Positions 56,955-64,000 of a DNA stretch of 64,000 nucleotides are shown piece after piece. A program made the translations under genes and the position numbers. The notes under the pieces are model-generated. The model was not told the DNA's origin, made no database searches, and worked only from the letters and a program-made list of their open reading frames with translations. Source of the stretch: Piliocolobus tephrosceles (Eukaryota; Chordata; Mammalia; Primates; Cercopithecidae); contig NC_045448.1 in assembly GCF_002776525.5 (NCBI RefSeq), positions 106,962,270 to 107,026,269 of the forward strand, read 5' to 3'. Position 1 is the stretch's first letter. Every line of letters starts with the position of its first letter.

Positions 56955-57254
56955 TTTTTTTTTTTTTTTGAGACGGAGTCTTGCTCTGCCGCCCAGGCTG
57001 GAGTGCAGTGGCCGGATCTCAGCTCACTGCAAGCTCCACCTCCCGGGTTCACGCCATTCTCCGGTCTCAGCTTCCCGAGTAGCTGGGCTTACAGGGGCCC
57101 GCCTCGTCGCCCGGCTAGTTTTTTGTATTTTTCAGTAGAGACGGGGTTTCACCGTATTAGCCAGGATGGTCTCGATCTCCTGACCTCGTGATCCGCCCGT
57201 CTCGGCCTCCCAAAGTGCTGGGATTACAGGCTTGAGCCACCGCGCCCGGCCAAC
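56955..57254 (-). repeat. AluYR (Old World monkey-specific), antisense
   Basis: Perfect 15-bp duplication ACACCAAGCAGTTCT at 56940-56954 and 57255-57269. Contains 'gtggccggatctcagctcac' and 'acaggcttgagccaccgcgc'. Confidence 0.96.
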
Positions 57255-57269
57255 ACACCAAGCAGTTCT

Positions 57270-58684
57270 AAGAGACCTGGAAGGGCCTCCCTCTGGCGTA
57301 TAGAAGGGCCACCTTGTGCTCCCAGAGGGAGAGGAAGCAGGTAAGGCAGGGATTGCAGCCTTGGCTCAGCCTCTCTCCCCTGCCTGGCGGAAGGGAAGAT
57401 GAACCGTGCCTCTGTAGTGCCAGCCAGGACAGGAGCAGGCTTGCTAAGTTCAGGAATTGGTCACACTGCGAAGGAAGCAGGTAACGCAGCTCTCACACCT
57501 GGCCCTTCTTGTCTTGCTGGGAAGGGCCCCCTCACTCAGGCCCACCCCTGCCTGCCCTGCACCTCTCCCGTGCCTGCCCCTGCCGGGTTGGAGGGAAGGG
57601 GAGCTCAGGGAGCCAGCAGTGCATCACCAGCAAGCCGGCTGGGCTGGGCGACTCGGGTGTCCACAGCCGCTGGTGGTTTAGATAGGCAGACTCGGGGTCT
57701 GCCTGCTCCTGGCCACAGAGTCCCCAGTTTCCGCTGAGCTTTTGTTCCTCTGACCTTCACACAGAGAGGGGCCTGGTGGGAGGGTGGGGACACCACGCCC
57801 GTTGTCTGGACAGGATCAGACTCTCTCTTACCTCTTTGCAACTCTGAGAGCAAGAGTCCTGGGGAAATGCAGGGAGGAGATGGAAGTGTTGGCACTTCCT
57901 ATGCCAATAATGAAGGCTGCTTTTCAAAATCCCTACTGGGAACCCAGCTTCAGCCAGGCCCCCGGCAATGTTCCAAGGGAGGGCATCTGCACAGCCACCA
58001 AGCTCCTTAAATTGGGTCAACGTCTTCCTTAACAGGAAGCACCCTCAAATGCAAGGAAGACATGCACCCGGCCTCCAGGCAGTGTGGCAGGTTCGGTTTT
58101 TTCCCTTTGGAAAACACAGCTGATATAATGTGGTTAACAGGGCTTTCCTCTAGGACTGCCTGTTTCTTACTCACTGTCCACCCAAACACTGGGAAGAGTT
58201 TTCCTGGGATTCCCCTCCCCCATCCCTGCCCCCTGCAGATTCAATTATGGGAATCAGCATAAGAAACAAGTTGTGAAACCAGTAACTCTCCACTGCCTGG
58301 GGTAAGTCCACTGACGGATTTTTCCTCCCTGATATTCCTCCAGGGCATTCGTCAGATCTCAGACCCTCCCCACAACTCCTTCTAGGAGGGGAAGCTCTGC
58401 AGCCGGGCCTCCTCCATAAGGGGAGACTCCCCTGAGAGCCCATGGGTGGAGCGGGCCACTGAGCTGCGCCATCGCCATCCGGGGCTGGGAGTGTTTACAA
58501 CGGAAAGGTCTGAGAGGGACAGGCCCCCTTTCGCCCCTCCCAGGCCCACACAGTCTCCCCTGCAGACCCCAGGGTGCCTTCCCCAGCCATTCTCAGTGAT
58601 GTCCCTGATAACCCTTGGATGTTGTCTTTGGCATCCCCTGCCACCTCTCATCATTCGCTTGCCCTCTCAGAGAGGGGCCTCAGC
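57270..58684. other. Unique GC-rich intron sequence
   Basis: Nothing recognised besides composition-driven open frames. Confidence 0.5.
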
Positions 58685-58968
58685 TTTTTTTTTTTTTTCT
58701 TTTTTGAGACCAGTTCTTGCTCTGTTGCCCAGGCTGGAGTGCAGTAGCACAGTTATAACTCACTACAGCCTCAACCTCCCAGGCTCAAGTGATCCGCCCG
58801 CCTCAGCCTCCCAAGTAGCTGGGACTACAGGTGACCATGCTGGATAACTTTTTGGTTTTGTTTTTTGTAGAGACGGGGTCTCGCTGTGTTGCCCAGGCTG
58901 GTCTCCAGCTCCTGCACCACAGCTTCCCAGAGTGCTGGGATTACGGGCATGAACCACCTCACCCAGCC
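58685..58968 (-). repeat. AluJ, antisense
   Basis: Diverged dimer; GGCCTCAGCTT and GGTCTCAGCTT flank it. Confidence 0.88.
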
Positions 58969-60042
58969 TGGGTCTCAGCTTCTTTTCACGGCCAAGTCCC
59001 GCGGCCATGCCTCACACCCACCCCAAACCCAGTTAGGTTCAGTCAATTACAGTTGGCAGTATCTTGTTTAAAAAAGTTTTAAACCAACTTTCATTGTATT
59101 CTCACCGTATGAGTATCCACATTGTAGAGAAATAATCTTTAAAAAGAAAAAAGGAAAGATAAGGATACCCTGTAATCCTTTCTCCCAGAGAGAGCTCCTT
59201 TTCCTGCTACCTAGTACATTCCAGCACACCAGTGTGGCCACATTCTCTCACCTGCGTCCCCCAGGCACCCCCAGCCTGTCCTCACAACTCTGACCCCAGG
59301 TCACTCCGACTCCCGTGCACCTGTACCGGCCTCTGGTTCTGGAACCGCCCTCAGGGTCTGTCATCAGCTCTCCTCTGCCTGCACAGGGCCATCTTTGCCT
59401 CAACTCCTACTGTTCCTTTGAGGCTCACTTTAGCTTAGTCACTTCCTGAAGCCTCTAAGTTGTACTCCCCCATTCCCCAAAAACCCCGGAAGGGCCCTTT
59501 CTCCTTTTGGTCTGTGCAGAAGCAGAGGTATGTTATTTCTTGACCAAACAGTTGCTCTCCTGAAGTATCTTTCTCCCTCTAACGCCTGAGTGTCTCATGT
59601 CGCCGTGTCTCAGTCAAGGTATAGTGTCTGGCACGCAGGCCCAGACTAGCTTTATGACAAGGGACGGTGAGCTGTTGCAGGACTGCAAAGGCTGGACAGA
59701 GTCTCAAAGGCAAGGCCAGGTTGGAGGGAAGGGGCCAGCTGGGCCGGGCGACTGGGACATCCACAGGCTGCTGCAGGGACCCGGCAGGCAGAGGGAGCTA
59801 GGCTTCAGAGAGGTTGGGTCTTCCCCGCCCCACGGCAGCTCTCCTGGAGGCATGCCTCAGTTTCCCCCACCGTGTCTTCTCTGCCTGCCGTGTGCAGGGC
59901 CACCTGGTCAGCCTGTGGAGTCAGACCCCCCATGGGCCTTCACCGTTGTGTTGAACAGGTTGGGTCCCAGGCAGAGTGGGTGCTGCTGGTGGGAGCCCCA
60001 GGTGGCCTTTGACCTCAGGATTTTGCACTGTGGTATTTGGGG

Positions 60043-60259
60043 TTTTTTTGTGTGTGTGTGACGGGATCTCGCTTTGTCACCCAGGCTGGAGTGCAGTGGT
60101 GTAATCTTGGCTCACTGCAAGCTCCGCCTCCCGGGTTCACACCATTCTCCTGCCTCAGCCTCCAGAGCAGCTGGGACTACAGGCACCCACCACCACACCT
60201 GGCTACCTCCTCGGCCTCCCAAAGTGCTGGGATTACAGGCGTGAGCCACCGTGCCTGGC
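60043..60259 (-). repeat. Alu with internal deletion, antisense
   Basis: TGGTATTTGGG at 60032-60042 and 60260-60270. About 85 bases are missing between 'cacctggctacc' and 'tcctcggcctccc'. Confidence 0.92.
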
Positions 60260-60488
60260 TGGTATTTGGGTTTAAGAAGTCAGTTGATGGTACCAAATCT
60301 GATGCCCTGAGAAGTGGTCTGGCTTCTGTCCTGAGGAGACTCCTGGGCCTGTGCAAAGAAGCGGTAGCCATTGCTGAGGCACTGCCTGGCACCCTGGGAG
60401 GGCAGGGTGAAAAGGTCAGGGAAAGCTGGGGCACAGGGGCCATGGGCTGGTTCTGAGCTCCAGCCCATTGTCACCTGCCGGCATCTCT

Positions 60489-60720
60489 CTCTTTTTTTTT
60501 TTTTTTTTTTGAGACGGAGTCTCGCTCTGTCGCCCAGGCTGGAGTGCAGTGGCGTGATCTCAGCTCACTGCAAGCTCCGCCTCCCGGGTTTATGCCATTC
60601 TCCTGCCTCAGCCTCCTGAGTAGCTGGGACTATAGGCGCCCGCCACCTCGCCCGGCTAGTTTTTGTGTATTTTTTAGTAGAGACGGGGTTTCACCCTGTT
60701 AGCCAGGATGGTCTCGATCT
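60489..60720 (-). repeat. 5'-truncated young AluY, antisense
   Basis: 15-bp duplication CCTGCCGGCATCTCT at 60474-60488 and 60721-60735. The first 60 or so bases of the element are missing. Confidence 0.93.
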
Positions 60721-61676
60721 CCTGCCGGCATCTCTAGAGCCCACCTCTCCCACCCCTGCTTGTCCACAGGGCTGGTCATTTGCCACCTCCTGATCCTAGA
60801 CATGAAGAGAGAGCTGAGAGGACAAGGCGGCAGGGGCCTCTGAGTGGAGGGCGCGCCTGCGGGCAGCGGCTGGGAGTCCAGAGCAGGCTGCGTCCCTCCT
60901 GGAGCCTCACATCCTGGGACACTCCCCATGACTCGGTTTCTCTAAACGGCAAGCACGTAGCCCATAAGCGAATGGGCGCTAAGAGAGTCCGGGGGTGCCT
61001 CAAGATCAAATTGTTCTCGGGCCAGATGGAGCAGGCCTGCGTCCTGTTTTCACTGCTTGAGAGTGTGCAGTTGGCAGGAATGAGGATGGAGGCGAGGTGT
61101 GCAGACAGACACTCAGCCAAAACCATCGGCTCCCGTCTCTCCACCTGCCTCCTCGGGTCAGTAAGGAGACTGTCTAGGCAGGCTACACCCATGTTGGTGC
61201 CGGTGGCATTCTGCCAAGGGGTAGGCCGAGTCCAGGAGCCATGGGCCACATCCCCCCAGAGGGGGATCCCTTTGCTGTTTGCACAGAGGCACCCTGGCCT
61301 CAGTACCTATGGGTAAGGGTGGCCCAGGGAACAGAGACTGCAGAGGTCAGAGTGGATAGGCTCCTCTCCTCAGAAGGTGTCCTCTGTTGCCGCAGCACAA
61401 GGCTGGGGGACAGTGTATGTTTCTGGATGGCTGACTGCATTTTCTAGAGGAAGGGAGGTTGACACTTCATCAGAGGGCAGGCTGGGAGTGCCTGCTAGGG
61501 AGTCACAGGTTCAAGTGAATGCGGGCTCAGAGCCTGGCTCACCCAGGGCCCCTTGAAGATGCCTCCCTGGAAACTGTCGCTGAACACCTAGGGGTGGAGT
61601 GAGCCCCCGCCCTGGCCTGCCGTGCTGCCCTGGTGGAGTTAGAGCAGCAGCAGCTGCCCCTGTGCTCTCCCTCCAG

Positions 61677-61754
61677 GCCTGCTACCTGTGCCACAGCCTT
61701 CTGACGCTGGCCGGGGTGGTTGTCAGCTGCCGGGACATCACTCCAGACCAGTGG
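61677..61754 (+). CDS. FAM178B: FAM178B coding exon 7 of the window
   Basis: This 78-bp exon is 26 codons, phase 0 at both ends: ACYLCHSLLTLAGVVVSCRD then ITPDQW. The acceptor is TGTGCTCTCCCTCCAG, with a run of CAGCAGCAGCAG just upstream that offers weaker competing AGs. The donor is consensus GTGAGT. It encodes one hydrophobic Cys-containing helix and the 'ITPDQW' turn. Joined to the previous exon it reads ELDHKACYLCHSLLTL, which parallels the SLF2 'LEKQAYYLTYILLHL' helix. Confidence 0.95.
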
Positions 61755-62129
61755 GTGAGTCTCCCAAGGGCCGGGGTTGGAGTGGGGGTGCCCAGCTGTG
61801 TCTTCTCCCCCAAGCAGCGTGGGGTTGCCTGGGATGGCCATGCCCAGCCCACTGTTAGGAACTGCAGAGAGTGGGAGGCTGAGAGAAGCCAGCCTGGGAG
61901 AGCCAGGGCCTCTTCCTCCCGACAGTGCCCCACCAGCCGAGCCATTCCCAAGGGACACTGACCCGAGCCCTAGCAGTTGTGCTGGCCCCATTCTCCTTTT
62001 CCTACTCAGCTCCTGAACAGTCACTCAAATGTGCCCCTTCCTTTCTCTGAATTTGTTCTCCTCCTGCCCTGCTTTGGATGTGCCTGGCTCATGCTACACT
62101 CGCGTCTCGGCCTCCCTCCGCCTCCGCAG
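61755..62129 (+). other. FAM178B intron, 375 bp
   Basis: Short GC-rich intron without recognised repeats. It ends in a good pyrimidine tract (CGGCCTCCCTCCGCCTCCGCAG). Confidence 0.85.
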
Positions 62130-62282
62130 GGCGAGCTGCAGCTGCTGTGCATGCAGTTGGATCGCCACATCAGCTCGCAGATCCGGGAGAGCCCCCAGGC
62201 CACGCACCACACCATGCTCAAGGACCTGGCTACCCAGACCTACATCCGCTGGCAGGAGCTGCTGACCCACTGCCAGCCCCAG
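62130..62282 (+). CDS. FAM178B: FAM178B coding exon 8 of the window
   Basis: This 153-bp exon is 51 codons, phase 0 at both ends. It begins GELQLLCMQLDRHISSQIRE, has a middle SPQATHHTMLKDLATQTYIR and ends WQELLTHCQPQ. These are long amphipathic helices; 'K-D-L-A-x-x-x-Y-I-R-W-Q-E-L' is the clear family motif shared with SLF2 ('VKDLVARIHGKWQEI', memory). The donor CAG|GTGGTG is weak. Reading on through it gives a 33-codon Pro/Arg-rich tail ending at a TGA at 62379-62381, so an intron-retained isoform with a different C-terminus is conceivable. Confidence 0.95.
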
Positions 62283-62477
62283 GTGGTGCCCCCTGCAGCC
62301 CCCAGACCTGGGAGGGGCGGGAAGTGGTCAGGCAGGGCTGGCCAGAGCCACCAGCGCATCCACCCTCGCTGCAGCTGCTGAGCTCCTGGCAGGGACATGG
62401 GTGGAGCGGGCATGTGGGGGAAGGGTGGGGACGCCTTGAGGGGCCTTCATCATTCTTATCAAGAATCCAGTGTCAAA

Positions 62478-62765
62478 GGCTGGGCATGGTGGCTCATGCC
62501 TGTAACCCCAGCACTTCGGGAGACTGAGGGGGGAGGATCACAAGGTCAGGAGACCAGCCTGGCCAACGTGGTGAAACCCGTCTCTACCAAAGATACAAAA
62601 GATTAGCTGGGCGTGGTGGCGGGTGCTTGTAATCCCAGCTACTCTGGAGGCTGAGGTGGGAGAAATCGTTTGAACCCTGGAGGCAGAGGTTGCAGTGAGC
62701 CCAGATTGTGCCATTGCAACCCAACCTGGGCGACAGGGCGAGACTCCATCTCAAAAAAAAAAAAA
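62478..62765 (+). repeat. AluS, forward
   Basis: Complete dimer in the last intron, A-tail 62753-62765. Confidence 0.92.
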
Positions 62766-63039
62766 GTGCCCAGGGTGGGTGCGGAGGGGACACAGAGAAG
62801 CGCAGTCCTCAGGAAGTGCAAAGAAAAGTTGCCCTGGAGAGGGAAAAGTCTGGACCCAGAGTGCCAGTCTGTCATGAGCAGTGCCAGGAAGGGGCCCCAG
62901 CTGTTCACCTTCTGCCCACTTGTGCTGTGGGCCTGAGGCTGGCCTCCTGCTGTGTTAGGAGGAAGGCTCCCAGGCTGCCTGGGTCCTCTCCACTACACCC
63001 CCTACCCCCGCCGAGTTTTCTCAGAGCTTGTAGGTGTGA

Positions 63040-63250
63040 GATTCACAGCTCGTGTTTCTTGAATGAAGATCCATTTCTCTAAGAACCCACACAACCCCCA
63101 TGAGGCAGGTGTTACCAGGAGCCCATTTTACAGAGGAGCAGACTAAGCAGAGGCCCTGAGAGGCCCGATGGCTTACCCCAGTGACATAGGCAGCTTGTGT
63201 GAATGTCAGAATCGGGGCATGAGCCAGCCTGACTCCCAAGCCTCCGACCT
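63040..63250 (+). repeat. MIR-like SINE
   Basis: 'cccatgaggcaggtgttacc', 'cccattttacagaggagcag' and 'ggcccgatggcttaccccag' follow the MIR consensus order. Confidence 0.75.
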
Positions 63251-63854
63251 AACCAACTTCAGCCCCTGTGCTGGTGCCCTCCCTTCCAGCCCCATCTCTC
63301 CAAGCAGCACCCTGCTGGGCCGGCTCGGGGTCTCCCTGCCTGAGCCCCCAGTCCTGTGTGGAGGGGCACAGGACCGGGTGAGGACCACCTCCCACCCCAC
63401 CACCAGTGTCCCTCCACTCCTAGCCTGCCTCTTCTTGACTCCTCTCTCGTCCTTACCCCATAACCTCTGACTTAGGGCTGACACATGGGCCATGTGGGCT
63501 GTGGTTTGGGTCTCAGATTTCGCCAAGTCTCTGAGAAGGCTAGAGAACAAACCTCACCCTCGCTCCCCAGGGAGCTAGATCTCACCAGCCTCTGGTGGGA
63601 GCAGCGTGCTTGTCCCGAGAAGGAAAAGTGATTCAGGGCCTGGCAGAGGGGCCCTGGCAGACCACTTACAGAGTCACGTAGCCTGATGACCGCTGTGTCC
63701 TCGCGAGGACTGTGAACCCAGGCATCCCGCTCACTCGGCCCCTGGCATGAGCCTGCAGCGGGTGCTGAATGGACACCGCCAGCCCGGGGAGCTGCAGGGC
63801 AGTGGGCAACACCTGGGCCCAGGCCGTCACAGCCTGCTTTTCTCCTCACCGCAG

Positions 63855-63887
63855 GCCCAGTACTTCAGCCCCTGGAAAGCCATCTAA
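63855..63887 (+). CDS. FAM178B: FAM178B terminal coding exon and stop codon
   Basis: The acceptor CTTTTCTCCTCACCGCAG is followed by ten codons, AQYFSPWKAI, and TAA at 63885-63887. Joined to the previous exon, the C-terminus reads HCQPQAQYFSPWKAI. The aromatic 'YFSPW' tail parallels the 'FW' near the SLF2 C-terminus. I recall the human residue near the end as Asp rather than Ala (PWKDI), which would fit a non-human primate, but that is memory only. Confidence 0.93.
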   Translation, partial: AQYFSPWKAI

Positions 63888-64000
63888 AGGGGCAGGGGCA
63901 GGGCAGCCCAGGGCTCCTGGCTCCAGCAGGAAGTGAACAGGCTCAGGGAACTGGAGGAAGCGAGGCATCAAGGCCAAAGGAGGCCACATGCTGACCAGCC
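63888..64000 (+). other. FAM178B: FAM178B 3' UTR (start only)
   Basis: Purine- and GC-rich sequence directly after the stop. There is no AATAAA or ATTAAA before the window ends, so the cleavage site is outside. Confidence 0.8.

Larger units (their letters stand above)
45507..61676 (+). other. FAM178B intron, 16 kb
   Basis: Contains an Alu-free first part (45507-48925), a triple-nested Alu complex (48926-49905), further Alus (50034, 52309-52850, 56955, 58685, 60043, 60489), a 74-bp direct duplication (51850 and 53199) and mostly unique GC-rich sequence elsewhere (50352-52308, 52851-56939, 57270-58684, 58969-60031, 60736-61676). The flanking exons join in phase 0 across it, and no extra exon is required. 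Confidence 0.8.
62283..63854 (+). other. FAM178B last intron, 1.6 kb
   Basis: Holds one forward Alu (62478-62765), a MIR-like fragment (about 63040-63250) and otherwise unique GC-rich sequence. It ends in a pyrimidine-rich acceptor (CTTTTCTCCTCACCGCAG). Confidence 0.8.
10849..64000 (+). other. FAM178B: FAM178B gene, 3' portion (nine coding exons plus start of 3' UTR)
   Basis: Nine exons with GT/AG boundaries splice in phase to 319 codons plus TAA (962 coding bases including the leading two bases of a split codon). The translated C-terminus ends in AQYFSPWKAI and contains the signatures FLVLCAQAQPGAYTD, ENIREWPGK and YIRWQELL. I recognise these as FAM178B, the paralogue of SLF2/FAM178A. SLF2 links RAD18/SLF1 to the SMC5/6 complex at DNA lesions; the role of FAM178B itself is poorly known, so a chromatin or SMC5/6-related job is inference from paralogy. 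Introns are 5939, 1811, 216, 18021, 7973, 16170, 375 and 1572 bp. No frameshift or internal stop is seen. The 5' half of the gene lies outside the window. Confidence 0.93.

Noticed and set aside
1..64000. Bacterial or phage system, CRISPR array, tRNA or rRNA genes
   Set aside because: The sequence is vertebrate throughout (about 50 Alus, L1, spliced exons); no regularly spaced repeats, no operons and no structural RNA genes were seen.

Overview
The window is primate nuclear DNA, intron-rich and packed with Alu. Several of the youngest Alu copies (15418-15725, 35653-35965, 56955-57254, and truncated copies at 21484 and 41433) carry two diagnostic changes: 'GGCTCAAGCCTG' near the 5' end and 'GAGATCCGGCCACTGC' (or 'GAGATCTGGCCACTGC') in the right arm. 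These mark the AluYR lineage of Old World monkeys, so the source is most likely a cercopithecid such as macaque, baboon or vervet. I cannot tell which species.

Only one protein-coding gene can be supported. It is the 3' part of FAM178B on the + strand, the paralogue of the SMC5/6 loader SLF2 (FAM178A). Nine consecutive coding exons (10849-10963, 16903-16996, 18808-18984, 19201-19298, 37320-37407, 45381-45506, 61677-61754, 62130-62282, 63855-63887) have AG acceptors and GT donors and join in matching phase. They form one open frame of 319 codons ending in TAA at 63885-63887. They encode most of the C-terminal FAM178/CANIN-type helical domain. The first visible exon begins in the middle of a codon, so the N-terminal part of the protein lies upstream of position 1. 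The last 113 bases are 3' UTR, and no AATAAA is reached.

Everything else is intron. Positions 1-10848 are the 3' part of an upstream intron, holding Alus, an L1 fragment and a minus-strand MST-type MaLR solo LTR. The 5.9 kb intron after the first exon includes an Alu-poor stretch (11302-13833). The 1.8 kb intron before the third exon is mostly one antisense retroviral LTR (17151-18599) broken by three Alus. The 18 kb intron 19299-37319 holds antisense L1 with a second retroviral LTR inserted in it, an Alu-free 3.5 kb block (25906-29426), an unexplained island (29707-31312), a 29-bp minisatellite and nested Alus. The 8 kb intron 37408-45380 ends beside a 0.4 kb G-rich minisatellite. The 16 kb intron 45507-61676 contains a triple-nested Alu and a 74-bp direct duplication. 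The last two introns are short.

I found no bacterial, phage, CRISPR, tRNA or rRNA features, and no novel multi-gene system. The points most worth checking are structural: the G-rich tract full of decoy splice donors beside an exon, the LTR close to an exon, the in-frame upstream extension of the 37320 exon, the 74-bp duplication, and an Alu fragment that has target-site duplications but no A-tail.
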